DNA of 64,000 bases, taken from Streptomyces sp. NBC_00457. GTDB taxonomy: Bacteria > Actinomycetota > Actinomycetes > Streptomycetales > Streptomycetaceae. Of this stretch, positions 9,808 to 19,074 are shown piece after piece. The position numbers and the translations under genes are program-made. How positions within the stretch are numbered: the stretch's first letter is position 1; each line of letters begins with the position of its first letter. The notes beneath the pieces were generated by a model. That model was not told where the DNA came from. It was given only the letters and a program-made list of their open reading frames with translations, and ran no database searches. The stretch lies in the NCBI RefSeq assembly GCF_036014015.1, contig NZ_CP107905.1:6572001-6636000 (forward strand), read 5' to 3'.

Positions 9808-12800
9808 ATGCAGACCAAGCTGGACGAAGCCAAAGCCGAGCTGCTCGACAGGGCCGCCCGGGTAGCTGAGAACAGCCCGGTCGGGGGGTATCTACCGACT
9901 GGGACGACGGACGAGGGCACCTCCGGCACCCCGGACCACGACATCGTGCTCGCGTTCCTCCAGCGCTACTACCTGCACACCGCACCGGAGGACCTCACCG
10001 ACCGCGACCCGGTCGACATCTTCGGCGCCGCCTTCTCCCACTACCGGCTGGCCGAGAACCGACCGCAGGGTACGGCCAATGTGCGGGTTCACACGCCCAC
10101 CGTGGAAGAGAACGGGTGGACCTGCAGCCACTCGGTCGTCGAGGTCGTCACCGATGACATGCCGTTTCTCGTCGACTCCGTCACCAATGAGCTGACCCGG
10201 CAGGGACGCGGCATCCACGTCGTCATCCACCCCCAGGTGATCGTCCGTCGCGATGTCACCGGCAAGCTCAGCGAGGTACTCACCGACCCGCCGGCCGAGC
10301 TGCCGCACGACGCGCACACCGAGTCCTGGATCCACGTAGAGATCGACCGCGAGACCGACCGCTCCGACCTCAAGCAGATCACCGCCGATCTGCTGCGTGT
10401 CCTCTCCGACGCCCGGGAGGCCGTCGAGGACTGGGAGAAGATGCGGGACGCGGCGCTGCGGATGGCCGAGGAGCTGCCCAGGGAGCCCACGTCCGACCTG
10501 CGGGAGCAGGAGGTCGAGGAGGCCCGGGAGCTGCTGCGCTGGCTGGCCGCCGACCACTTCACGTTCCTGGGGTACCGGGAGTACGAGCTGCGGGACGACG
10601 ATTCCCTCGCGGCGGTACCCGGTACCGGGCTCGGCATTCTGCGGTCCGATCCGCATCACGCCACTGAAGAGAGCCATCCCGTCAGCCCCTCCTTCGAGCG
10701 GCTGCCCGCCGATGCCCGGGCCAAGGCCCGCGAGCACAAGCTCCTCATCCTCACGAAGGCCAACAGCCGGTCGACCGTGCACCGGCCGTCGTATCTCGAC
10801 TATGTGGGCGTCAAGAAGTTCGACGAGAACGGAGAAGTCGTCGGTGAGCGGCGGTTCCTCGGGCTCTTCTCGTCCGCCGCGTACACCGAGTCCGTCCGCC
10901 GGGTGCCCGTCATCCGGCGCAAGGTGGCCGAGGTGCTGGAGGGCGCCGGGTTCTCGCCCAACAGCCACGACGGGCGCGATCTGCTGCAGATCCTGGAGAC
11001 GTACCCGCGCGACGAGCTGTTCCAGACGCCGGTCGACGAACTGCGGTCCATCGTCACCTCCGTCCTCTATCTGCAGGAGCGACGGCGGCTGCGGCTCTAC
11101 CTCCGCCAGGACGAGTACGGGCGCTACTACTCGGCCCTCGTCTACCTCCCGCGCGACCGGTACACCACGGGCGTACGGCTGCGGATCATCGACATCCTCA
11201 AGGAGGAACTCGGCGGTACCAGCGTCGACTTCACCGCCTGGAACACCGAGTCGATCCTCTCCCGGCTGCACTTCGTCGTCCGGGTCCCGCAGGGCACCGA
11301 GCTGCCGGAGCTGAGCGACAGCGACAAGGAGCGCATCGAGGCGCGGCTGGTGGAGGCGGCCCGTTCCTGGGCGGACGGGTTCGGTGAGGCGCTCAACGCC
11401 GAGCTCGGCGAGGAGCGGGCGGCCGGGCTGCTGCGCAAATACGGCAACGCCTTCACCGAGGGCTACAAGGCCGACCACTCCCCCCGCGCCGCGGTCGCCG
11501 ACCTGGTCCACCTGGAACAGCTCACCGAAGAGCAGAACTTCGAGCTGAGCCTGTACGAGCCGGTGGGCGCCGCGCCCGAGGAGCGCCGCTTCAAGATCTA
11601 CCGCAAGGGTGCCCCCGTCTCCCTGTCCGCGGTCCTTCCGGTCCTCAACCGGCTCGGCGTCGAGGTCATCGACGAGCGGCCGTACGAACTGCGCTGCTCG
11701 GACCGTACGACCGCCTGGATCTATGACTTCGGCCTGCGCATGCCCAAGCTGGCCGGTACCGCCGGTGATTACCTGGGCGACGACGGGCGCGAGCGGTTCC
11801 AGGACGCCTTCGCGGCCACCTGGACCGGCAAGGCGGAGAACGACGGCTTCAACTCCCTGGTGCTGCGCGCCGGTCTCGGCTGGCGGCAGGCGATGGTGCT
11901 GCGGGCGTACGCGAAGTATCTGCGCCAGGCCGGCTCCACCTTCAGCCAGGACTACATGGAGGACACCCTCTGCAACAACGTCCACACCACGCGGCTTCTC
12001 GTCTCGCTCTTCGAGGCGCGGATGTCGCCGGACCGGCAGCGGGCGGGCCGGGAGATCGTGGACGCCCTCCTCGAAGAGGTCGACGCGGCGCTCGACCAGG
12101 TCGCGTCGCTCGACGAGGACCGGATCCTGCGGTCCTTCCTCACCGTCATCAAGGCGACGCTGCGGACGAACTTCTTCCAGGAGGCCGTGGGCGGCCGGCC
12201 GCACGACTACGTCTCCATGAAGTTCGACCCGCAGGCGATCCCCGATCTGCCGGCGCCGCGTCCGGCGTACGAGATCTGGGTGTACTCGCCGCGGGTGGAG
12301 GGTGTGCACCTCAGGTTCGGCAAGGTCGCGCGGGGTGGGCTGCGCTGGTCCGACCGCAAGGAGGACTTCCGGACCGAGATCCTCGGCCTGGTCAAGGCGC
12401 AAATGGTGAAGAACACCGTCATCGTGCCGGTCGGCGCCAAGGGCGGGTTCGTCGCCAAGCAGCTGCCGGATCCGTCCGTGGACCGCGACGCGTGGCTGGC
12501 CGAGGGCATCGGCAGCTACAAGACCTTCATCTCGGCGCTGCTCGACATCACCGACAACATGGTGGCCGGCGAGGTCGTCCCGCCCGCCGACGTCGTCCGG
12601 CACGACGAGGACGACACCTACCTCGTGGTCGCGGCCGACAAGGGCACGGCGACGTTCTCGGACATCGCCAACGAGGTCGCCGGCAGCTACAACTTCTGGC
12701 TCGGCGACGCCTTCGCCTCCGGCGGCAGCGCCGGGTACGACCACAAGGGCATGGGTATCACCGCGCGCGGCGCCTGGGAGTCCGTGAAGCGGCACTTCAG

Positions 12801-14742
12801 GGAGCTGGGCGTTGACACCCAGTCCGAGGACTTCACGGTCGTCGGCATCGGCGACATGTCCGGTGACGTGTTCGGCAACGGCATGCTGCTCAGCGAGCAC
12901 ATCCGGCTGGTCGCCGCATTCGACCACCGGCACATCTTCATCGACCCGAACCCGGACGCGGCCACCGGGTACGCCGAGCGCCGCCGGGTCTTCGAGCTGC
13001 CGCGCTCCAGCTGGGCCGACTACAACACCGAGCTGCTGTCGGCGGGCGGCGGCATCTTCCCCCGGAGCGCCAAGTCGATCCCGATCAACGGCCACATCCG
13101 GGAGGCCCTCGGCATCGAGGGCAAAGTCGCCAAGATGACCCCGGCCGACCTGATGAAGGCGATCCTCAAGTCGCCGGTCGACCTGCTGTGGAACGGCGGC
13201 ATCGGTACGTATGTCAAGGCGTCCACCGAGTCCCACGCGGACGTCGGCGACAAGGCCAACGACGCGATCCGGGTCGACGGCGCCGACCTGCGCGTCAAGG
13301 TCGTCGGCGAGGGCGGCAACCTGGGCCTGACCCAGCTCGGCCGGATCGAGTTCGCCCGGCACGGCGGCAAGATCAACACGGACGCGATCGACAACAGCGC
13401 GGGTGTGGACACCTCCGACCACGAGGTGAACATCAAGATCCTGCTCAACAGCCTGGTCACGGACGGCGACATGACCGTCAAGCAGCGCAACAAGCTGCTC
13501 GCCGAGATGACCGACGAGGTCGGCCGGCTGGTCCTGCGCAACAACTACGCGCAGAACACCGCGATCTCCAACGCGCTGGCCCAGTCCAAGGACATGCTCC
13601 ACGCCCAGCAGCGCTTCATGCGCCACCTGGTCCGCGAGGGCCACCTCGACCGGGCCATCGAATTCCTGCCCACCGACCGTCAGATCCGCGAACGCCTCGG
13701 CGCGGGACAGGGGTTGACCGGTCCGGAGACGGCGGTCCTGCTGGCGTACACGAAGATCACGGTCGCCGACGAGCTGCTGCACACCTCGCTGCCCGACGAC
13801 CCGTACCTGCGCGGCCTGCTCTACGCGTACTTCCCGGCCCCGCTGCGCGAGAAGTTCCCCGAGCACATCGACAGCCATCCGCTGCACCGCGAGATCGTGA
13901 CGACCGTCCTGGTCAACGACACGGTCAACACGGGCGGTACGAGCTTCCTGCACCGGCTGCGCGAGGAGACCGGGGCCTCCCTCGAGGAGATCGTGCGGGC
14001 GCAGACAGCGGCCCGGACGATCTTCCACGCGGCCGCGGTGTGGGACGCCGTGGAGTTGCTCGACAACAAGGTCGAGGCGGCCGTCCAGACCCGTATCCGA
14101 CTGCACTCGCGCCGGCTGTGCGAGCGCGGCACGCGCTGGCTGCTCAACAACCGGCCACAGCCGCTGGAACTCGCCGAGACCGTCGAGTTCTTCGGCGACC
14201 GGGTCGAGCAGGTCTGGTCGCAGCTGCCCAAGCTGCTGCGCGGCGCCGACCTCGACTGGTACCAGCAGATCCACGACGAGCTGACCGGCGTCGGCGTCCC
14301 GGACGAACTCGCCACCCGCGTGGCCGGGTTCTCCTCCGCCTTCCCGACGCTGGACATCGTCTCGGTGGCCGACCGCATGAGCAAGGAGCCGCTGGACGTC
14401 GCCGAGGTCTACTACGACCTCGCCGACCGGCTCGGCATCACCCAGCTCATGGACCGCATCATCGAGCTGCCCCGCGCCGACCGCTGGCAGTCCATGGCCC
14501 GCGCCGCCATCCGCGAGGACCTCTACGCCGCCCACTCGGCGGTGACGGCGGACGTCCTCGCGGTCGGCAACGGGACCGATACGCCCGAGCAGCGGTTCAA
14601 GCTCTGGGAGCAGAAGAACGCGGCGATCCTCGCCCGCGCCCGCGCCACGCTGGAGGAGATCCAGAACTCGGACGCGTTCGACCTGGCCAACCTGTCGGTG
14701 GCGATGCGGACGATGCGGACGCTGCTGCGGACGCATTCGTAG
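9808..14742 (+). CDS. NAD-dependent glutamate dehydrogenase, large (about 180 kDa) class
   Basis: 1644 aa. It catalyses NAD-linked oxidative deamination of glutamate to 2-oxoglutarate and ammonium. The large regulatory N-terminal half precedes the catalytic core, which is recognisable by KVARGGLRWSDRKEDFRTEI, IVPVGAKGGFV and the nucleotide-binding stretch VVGIGDMSGDVFGNGML. This is the L_180 class described from Streptomyces clavuligerus. I chose ATG 9808 (MQTKLDEAKAELL) because AGGAG and AGAGGA precede it; an in-frame ATG at 9781 has no ribosome site. A perfect 23-bp inverted repeat follows the stop codon. Confidence 0.96.
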   Translation: MQTKLDEAKAELLDRAARVAENSPVGGYLPTGTTDEGTSGTPDHDIVLAFLQRYYLHTAPEDLTDRDPVDIFGAAFSHYRLAENRPQGTANVRVHTPTVEENGWTCSHSVVEVVTDDMPFLVDSVTNELTRQGRGIHVVIHPQVIVRRDVTGKLSEVLTDPPAELPHDAHTESWIHVEIDRETDRSDLKQITADLLRVLSDAREAVEDWEKMRDAALRMAEELPREPTSDLREQEVEEARELLRWLAADHFTFLGYREYELRDDDSLAAVPGTGLGILRSDPHHATEESHPVSPSFERLPADARAKAREHKLLILTKANSRSTVHRPSYLDYVGVKKFDENGEVVGERRFLGLFSSAAYTESVRRVPVIRRKVAEVLEGAGFSPNSHDGRDLLQILETYPRDELFQTPVDELRSIVTSVLYLQERRRLRLYLRQDEYGRYYSALVYLPRDRYTTGVRLRIIDILKEELGGTSVDFTAWNTESILSRLHFVVRVPQGTELPELSDSDKERIEARLVEAARSWADGFGEALNAELGEERAAGLLRKYGNAFTEGYKADHSPRAAVADLVHLEQLTEEQNFELSLYEPVGAAPEERRFKIYRKGAPVSLSAVLPVLNRLGVEVIDERPYELRCSDRTTAWIYDFGLRMPKLAGTAGDYLGDDGRERFQDAFAATWTGKAENDGFNSLVLRAGLGWRQAMVLRAYAKYLRQAGSTFSQDYMEDTLCNNVHTTRLLVSLFEARMSPDRQRAGREIVDALLEEVDAALDQVASLDEDRILRSFLTVIKATLRTNFFQEAVGGRPHDYVSMKFDPQAIPDLPAPRPAYEIWVYSPRVEGVHLRFGKVARGGLRWSDRKEDFRTEILGLVKAQMVKNTVIVPVGAKGGFVAKQLPDPSVDRDAWLAEGIGSYKTFISALLDITDNMVAGEVVPPADVVRHDEDDTYLVVAADKGTATFSDIANEVAGSYNFWLGDAFASGGSAGYDHKGMGITARGAWESVKRHFRELGVDTQSEDFTVVGIGDMSGDVFGNGMLLSEHIRLVAAFDHRHIFIDPNPDAATGYAERRRVFELPRSSWADYNTELLSAGGGIFPRSAKSIPINGHIREALGIEGKVAKMTPADLMKAILKSPVDLLWNGGIGTYVKASTESHADVGDKANDAIRVDGADLRVKVVGEGGNLGLTQLGRIEFARHGGKINTDAIDNSAGVDTSDHEVNIKILLNSLVTDGDMTVKQRNKLLAEMTDEVGRLVLRNNYAQNTAISNALAQSKDMLHAQQRFMRHLVREGHLDRAIEFLPTDRQIRERLGAGQGLTGPETAVLLAYTKITVADELLHTSLPDDPYLRGLLYAYFPAPLREKFPEHIDSHPLHREIVTTVLVNDTVNTGGTSFLHRLREETGASLEEIVRAQTAARTIFHAAAVWDAVELLDNKVEAAVQTRIRLHSRRLCERGTRWLLNNRPQPLELAETVEFFGDRVEQVWSQLPKLLRGADLDWYQQIHDELTGVGVPDELATRVAGFSSAFPTLDIVSVADRMSKEPLDVAEVYYDLADRLGITQLMDRIIELPRADRWQSMARAAIREDLYAAHSAVTADVLAVGNGTDTPEQRFKLWEQKNAAILARARATLEEIQNSDAFDLANLSVAMRTMRTLLRTHS

Positions 14743-14750
14743 GCGGTGAT

Positions 14751-14803
14751 ACGACGACCAGGGCGCCCCGAGCTGATACGGCTCGGGGCGCCCTGGTCGT
14801 CGT
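14751..14803. terminator. Bidirectional terminator between glutamate dehydrogenase and tagH
   Basis: A perfect 23-bp stem (14751-14773 with 14781-14803) closes a 7-nt loop. It lies between two converging genes, so it can serve both. It is one of the strongest hairpins in the window. Confidence 0.85.
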
Positions 14804-14814
14804 AGAAGAGCAGC

Positions 14815-15663
14815 TCAGGACGGCTGCGGAACCTTCGGTGCCGCCGCCTTCGGCTTGGGCTTCGGCTTGTTGGGGGCCTTGTCGCCGGTGAACGCCTCGT
14901 ACTCCTTGAGGACGTCCTCGGTCGGCCCATCCATGCGCAGTTCGCCGCGCTCCAGCCACAGCACGCGGTCGCAGGTGTCGCGGATGGACTTGTTGTTGTG
15001 GCTGACCAGGAACACCGTGCCCGCGCTCTTGCGCAGTTCGCGGATACGGGCCTCGGAGCGCTTGCGGAAGTTGGCGTCGCCGGTGGCGAGGGCCTCGTCG
15101 ATGAGGAGGACGTCGTGGTCCTTGGCGGCGGCGATGGAGAAGCGCAGGCGGGCGGCCATGCCGGAGGAGTACGTCCGCATGGGGAGGGTGATGAAGTCGC
15201 CCTTGTCGTTGATGCCGGAGAAGTCGACGATCTCCTCGTAGCGCTCCTTGATCTGCTCGCGGGACATGCCCATGGCGAGGCCGCCGAGGTAGACGTTGCG
15301 CTCGCCGGTGAGGTCGTTCATCAGGGCGGCGTTGACGCCGAGGAGGGAGGGCTGGCCGTCGGTGTAGATGGCGCCGTTCTCCACGGGCAGGAGGCCCGCG
15401 ACCGCCTTGAGCAGGGTCGACTTGCCGGAGCCGTTGGTGCCGATGAGGCCGATCGCCTCGCCCTTGTACGCGACGAAGGACACGTTCTTCACGGCGTGCA
15501 CCGTGCGGACGCCGGCCGCCTTCTCGGTCTGCTTGCGGCGCAGCATGCGGTTGAGGGCGGCGGTGGCGGAGCCGCGGCCGGCTCCCGTGCCGTTGACGCG
15601 GTAGACGATGTCGACGCCGTCGGCGATGACGGTGGGGACGTTCTCAGAAGTGTGATCAGCCAC
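14815..15663 (-). CDS. tagH: TagH-like ABC transporter ATPase for a cell-surface polymer
   Basis: 282 aa. Walker A is GTNGSGKST (about residues 75-83), the signature is YSSGMAARL, and Walker B is DVLLIDEALATGD, followed by the switch His in LVSHN. The group exports teichoic acids and O-antigen-like polymers with an ABC-2 permease. The C-terminal tail is Lys/Pro-rich and low-complexity. Its start overlaps the end of the permease gene by 8 bp, so the two are translationally coupled. The polymer is inferred from family only; polysaccharide export is the alternative. Confidence 0.85.
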   Translation of the reverse strand: MADHTSENVPTVIADGVDIVYRVNGTGAGRGSATAALNRMLRRKQTEKAAGVRTVHAVKNVSFVAYKGEAIGLIGTNGSGKSTLLKAVAGLLPVENGAIYTDGQPSLLGVNAALMNDLTGERNVYLGGLAMGMSREQIKERYEEIVDFSGINDKGDFITLPMRTYSSGMAARLRFSIAAAKDHDVLLIDEALATGDANFRKRSEARIRELRKSAGTVFLVSHNNKSIRDTCDRVLWLERGELRMDGPTEDVLKEYEAFTGDKAPNKPKPKPKAAAPKVPQPS

Positions 15664-16579
15664 GGCCGTACGTCTCCTCAGCCTTCCAGAAGTAGATGAA
15701 GCCGCCGACTCCGGCGAGCAGGGCCCAGCCCGTCGCGATGGCCCACACGTGCGGGGGCAGCTGGCTCGCGTGGAAGCTGTCGATGAGTGCGAAGCGCATC
15801 AGGTCGATGTAGACGGCGGCCGGGTTGGCCTGGAGGACCGGGCCCACCCAGGACGGCCAGTCGTGGTGCTTGCTGAGCAGGTGCTCGATGCTCCACATCA
15901 CACCCGAGGTGTACATCCAGGTACGCAGCACGAACGGCATCAGCTGTGAGATGTCCGGCGTCTTCGCCCCGACCCGGGCCAGGATCATCGCCATGCCCGC
16001 GTTGAAGGTGAACTGCAGGAGCAGGGCCGGGATCGCCAGCACCCAGGAGAAGGCGACCGGGACGCCGAAGGCGAGCAGGATGACGACCAGGGCCGCCATC
16101 GAGAACAGCAGCTGCTGAAGCTGCTGGAGGCACATGGAGATCGGCAGCGCGGCACGCGGGAAGTGCAGGGCCCGTACGAGGCCCTGGTTGCCGGAGATCG
16201 CACGGGTGCCCGACAGGATCGAGCTCTGCGTGAACGTCCACACGAACACGCCCGTGACCAGGAACGGGACGTAGTCCGGCACGCCCTTCTTGGTGCCAAG
16301 GAGCACGCCGAAGATGAGGAAGTAGACCGCCGCGTTCAGCAGCGGGGTCATGACCTGCCAGATCTGGCCCAGCTTCGCCTGGCTGTACTGGGAGGTGAGC
16401 CGGGCGGTCGAGAACGCCGCGATGAAGTGGCGCCGGTCCCACAGCTGGCGGACGTACTCGGGCAGGGACGGGCGGGCGCCGCTGACCGTGAGGCCGTGGC
16501 GGGCGGCGAGCGCCGCGAGGTCGCCGTCGTCGGCCGGAGTGGTCGCCGTGAGGGGCGGTGCGTCGAGGACCTGGCTCAC
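15656..16579 (-). CDS. tagG: TagG-like ABC-2 type permease
   Basis: 307 aa. The cytoplasmic N-terminus ends in LPEYVRQLWDRRHFIAAFS, the usual amphipathic start of ABC-2 exporters, and is followed by about six membrane segments. It pairs with the overlapping ATPase gene to move a lipid-linked polymer across the membrane. It is divergent from a TetR gene, and two operator-like palindromes lie between them, so TetR control is likely. In other Streptomyces, as I recall, such exporters sit near glycerophosphotransferase genes; here only a deleted glycosyltransferase remnant remains about 3 kb away. Confidence 0.85.
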   Translation of the reverse strand: MSQVLDAPPLTATTPADDGDLAALAARHGLTVSGARPSLPEYVRQLWDRRHFIAAFSTARLTSQYSQAKLGQIWQVMTPLLNAAVYFLIFGVLLGTKKGVPDYVPFLVTGVFVWTFTQSSILSGTRAISGNQGLVRALHFPRAALPISMCLQQLQQLLFSMAALVVILLAFGVPVAFSWVLAIPALLLQFTFNAGMAMILARVGAKTPDISQLMPFVLRTWMYTSGVMWSIEHLLSKHHDWPSWVGPVLQANPAAVYIDLMRFALIDSFHASQLPPHVWAIATGWALLAGVGGFIYFWKAEETYGRG

Positions 16580-16673
16580 ATCCGCTGCTTTCGCTCGAGG
16601 GGCGGGGCGCGCACGTCCGGTCCTTGATCCCCTGGCGTTTCCTTACGTGTTTCTTCACGTTCTCTTACGTCGG

Positions 16674-16738
16674 GACGGGACCGTATCGTCGCAACGCGAG
16701 AGTATTCCGATTTAACGTCGGAACGCAACCGTCTCGTC
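16674..16738. promoter_or_regulatory. Two operator-like imperfect palindromes between tagG and tetR
   Basis: GACGGGACCGTATCGTC (16674-16690) and AACGCAACCGTCTCGTC (16722-16738) share the symmetric pattern ACG..AC.GT..CGT. They lie inside two longer direct repeats of about 32 bp (from TTACGTCGG and TTAACGTCGG) whose centres are 48 bp apart. The second ends 10 bp before a TATGCT -10-like box (16748-16753). This fits autoregulation by the adjacent TetR protein and control of tagGH. Confidence 0.55.
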
Positions 16739-16760
16739 GTAACGTCCTATGCTGGTGCGC

Positions 16761-17399
16761 ATGACGACGAACGCCGACGAGCCAAGGGCCCAGGTGGCCG
16801 AACGCCGGCGCCGCAGGCCCCCGGCCGGTGCGGCCGTACTCCGGGCGGATGTGACGGAGGCGATCCGGGGCGCCGTCTTCGAGGAACTCGCGGCCGTCGG
16901 CTACGCGCGGATGTCCATCGAGGGCATCGCACGCCGCGCGGGCGTCGGCAAGACGGCGGTCTACCGCCGCTGGCGCTCCAAGCTGCACCTGGTCCTCGAC
17001 CTGGTCTCCGCCATCGCCGTCCAGGGCCTGCCCGCCCCGGACACCGGCTCCCTGGAGAGCGACCTGCGCCTCCTGTACGAGGTGACGTCCCGGGCGCTGA
17101 GGCATCCCGTCGCCTCACAGATCATCCCCGACCTCCAGGCCGAGGCCGCCCGCAACCCCGAGATCGCCGAGGCCATGCAGAAGGCCGTGCGCGAGGGGCA
17201 GGACGGGGTGGCGAGCGGGATCGTGGCGGCGGCTCAGCGGCGGGGTGAGGTGCGGGAGGGCATCGACCAGGACCTGGCGCTGGATCTCATCTCCGGGCCG
17301 CTGTACTGGCGCTCGGTGGTGATCCGCAGCCCGAAGCTGCCGAAGGGGTACCTGGAGGCGCTGACTCGGGCTACGGCGGCGGGGCTGAAGGCGCTCTGA
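16761..17399 (+). CDS. TetR-family transcriptional regulator
   Basis: 212 aa. The N-terminal helix-turn-helix is visible as MSIEGIARRAGVGKTAVYRRWRSKLHLVLDL, and the variable helical C-terminal domain follows (TetR_C-like, PDLQAEAARNPEIAEAM). I chose ATG 16761 because a TATGCT box ends 7 nt before it, which suggests a leaderless transcript; ATG 16749 is inside that box. The gene is divergent from tagGH and probably represses it and itself through the palindromes at 16674-16738. The ligand is unknown. It is convergent with galE, with 13 bp between. Confidence 0.88.
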   Translation: MTTNADEPRAQVAERRRRRPPAGAAVLRADVTEAIRGAVFEELAAVGYARMSIEGIARRAGVGKTAVYRRWRSKLHLVLDLVSAIAVQGLPAPDTGSLESDLRLLYEVTSRALRHPVASQIIPDLQAEAARNPEIAEAMQKAVREGQDGVASGIVAAAQRRGEVREGIDQDLALDLISGPLYWRSVVIRSPKLPKGYLEALTRATAAGLKAL

Positions 17400-17412
17400 G
17401 TGATCGGCGGCC

Positions 17413-18393
17413 TTACCTCCGAGCCGCCCCCGGGTGCAGTCGTACCCACCCCTCCCACGCCGACGTCACCATGTCGTGGACGTCGTGCTTCGCCTTCCAG
17501 CCCAGTTCTGTGGTGATGTGGTCGGCGGAGGCGACGACGCGGGCGGGGTCGCCGGGGCGGCGGGGGGTGACGGTGGGGGGGAGGTTGTAGCCGGTGGCGG
17601 CGTTGATCAGGTCGATCATCTCGCGGACGGAGACGCCTTCGCCGCGGCCGATGTTGAGGGTGAGGTCGCGGCCGGGGGAGGACTGGAGGGCGCGGGCTGT
17701 GGCGACGTGGGCCTCGGCCAGGTCCATCACGTGGATGTAGTCACGGATGCAGGTGCCGTCCGGGGTGGGATAGTCGTCGCCGAAGATGCGCGGGTGTGCG
17801 TTCTCCGTGAGGCGCTCGAAGACCATGGGGACGATGTTGAAGACGCCGGTGTCCGCCAGCTCGGGGGTGGCCGCGCCCGCCACGTTGAAGTAGCGGAGGG
17901 AGGCGGTGGCGAGGCCCGTCGCCTTGCCTGTCGCGCGGACCAGCCATTCGCCGGCCAGCTTCGTCTCGCCGTACGGCGACATCGGCACGCACGGCGTCTC
18001 CTCCGTCACCAGCTCCACATCGGGCATGCCGTACACCGCGGCGGAGGAGGAGAAGACGAAGGAGGGGACCTCCGCCTGTGTCACGGCCTCCAGCAGGACG
18101 CGCAGGCCCTCGACGTTCTCCCGGTAGTACTCCAGCGGCCGGGACACCGACTCGCCCACCTGCTTCTTCGCCGCCAGGTGCACGACACCGGTGATGGCGT
18201 GGTCGGTGAGCGCGCGGGTCACGCGGTCGCCGTCGAGGGTCGAGCCGACCACCAGGGGGATGCCGTCCGGGACGCGCTCGGCGATGCCGGTGGACAGGTC
18301 GTCGTACACGACCGTCCGCTCGCCCGCCTCGGTCATGGCGCGTACGACGTGCGCCCCGATGTAACCGGCGCCGCCGGTGATCAGCCAGGTCAT
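17413..18393 (-). CDS. galE: UDP-glucose 4-epimerase
   Basis: 326 aa. It interconverts UDP-glucose and UDP-galactose. The NAD-binding GGAGYIG is at residues about 6-12. The catalytic triad region is FSSSAAVYG with the Ser/Thr, and SPYGETK with the Tyr-x-x-x-Lys. Downstream FNVAGA and the substrate-binding VTPRRPGDPARVVAS fit GalE. It stands alone rather than in a galTEK operon, so a role in supplying sugar nucleotides for wall polymers is as likely as galactose catabolism. Confidence 0.93.
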   Translation of the reverse strand: MTWLITGGAGYIGAHVVRAMTEAGERTVVYDDLSTGIAERVPDGIPLVVGSTLDGDRVTRALTDHAITGVVHLAAKKQVGESVSRPLEYYRENVEGLRVLLEAVTQAEVPSFVFSSSAAVYGMPDVELVTEETPCVPMSPYGETKLAGEWLVRATGKATGLATASLRYFNVAGAATPELADTGVFNIVPMVFERLTENAHPRIFGDDYPTPDGTCIRDYIHVMDLAEAHVATARALQSSPGRDLTLNIGRGEGVSVREMIDLINAATGYNLPPTVTPRRPGDPARVVASADHITTELGWKAKHDVHDMVTSAWEGWVRLHPGAARR

Positions 18394-18486
18394 GTGCGGC
18401 CGTCCCCTCGTCAGTTGGCCCGTGTGCTTGGTGCTGCTGGTCGGTCACAGTGAAGTCAAAGTGAATCAGGCACAGTGAAGCAGGCG

Positions 18487-18951
18487 TCAGTCACTCGCCT
18501 GCTCCACCGCCCTGTCCAACTCCGTGGTGAGGCGGTCCAGACGTTCCCGCAGCTCACGGATCTCGTCGAGCTCGAAGCCGGTCGCGGCGCCGATCCGGCG
18601 CGGCACCTCCAGGGCCCGCTCGCGCAGCGCCGTGCCGTCCTCGGTGAGCCGGACCTCCACCGACCGCTCGTCGCGCGCGCTGCGCTCCCGGCGTACCAGG
18701 CCGGCCGTCTCCAGCCGCTTGAGCAGCGGGGAGAGCGTGCCGGAGTCGAGGCGGAGGTGTTCGCCCAGCTTCTTGACGGGCAGGTCGCCGTGCTCCCACA
18801 GCACCAGCATCACGAGGTACTGCGGGTAGGTGAGGCCGAGGTCCTTGAGGAGGACGCGGTAGAGGCCGCCGAAGGCGCGCGACGCGGCGTTCAGGGAGAA
18901 GCAGATCTGCTGGTCGAGGCGGAGCCAGTCCGCGGTGGGCGTGGTGGTCAT
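18487..18951 (-). CDS. ohrR: OhrR, organic-peroxide-sensing MarR-family repressor
   Basis: 154 aa from ATG 18951. The winged helix-turn-helix ([34 protein letters not shown]) is typical of MarR. Cys17, in [12 protein letters not shown], corresponds to the single reactive Cys of OhrR that is oxidised by organic hydroperoxides, which releases DNA. A TACCCT box lies 6 nt upstream of the ATG, suggesting a leaderless message; an upstream ATG at 18978 would add nine residues. It is divergent from ohr across a perfect palindrome. Confidence 0.93.
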   Translation of the reverse strand: MTTTPTADWLRLDQQICFSLNAASRAFGGLYRVLLKDLGLTYPQYLVMLVLWEHGDLPVKKLGEHLRLDSGTLSPLLKRLETAGLVRRERSARDERSVEVRLTEDGTALRERALEVPRRIGAATGFELDEIRELRERLDRLTTELDRAVEQASD

Positions 18952-18987
18952 GTATCCAGGGTAGCGCTTGTCCGTCATTTAGTTGTG

Positions 18988-19002
18988 CACAATTGAATTG
19001 TG
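18988..19002. promoter_or_regulatory. OhrR operator
   Basis: CACAATTGAATTGTG is a perfect 7-1-7 palindrome in the 123-bp divergent gap between ohrR and ohr. It resembles the TACAATT/AATTGTA operator known for Bacillus OhrR. It would control both genes. Confidence 0.75.
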
Positions 19003-19074
19003 TGCTCTACTTGGGGACGTCGAGAGGCGGCCGCACAGGACCGCCGACCGTGACTTGAGAGGGATGGATTTTCC

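Noticed and set aside
9468..9869. 133-codon plus-strand frame upstream of glutamate dehydrogenase
   Set aside because: It overlaps the dehydrogenase start in another frame, has no domain and reads like promoter DNA.
9892..14736. 1614-codon minus-strand frame antisense to glutamate dehydrogenase
   Set aside because: The whole frame lies opposite a clear coding sequence, has Val/Leu/Asp/Gly-biased composition and no recognisable motif.
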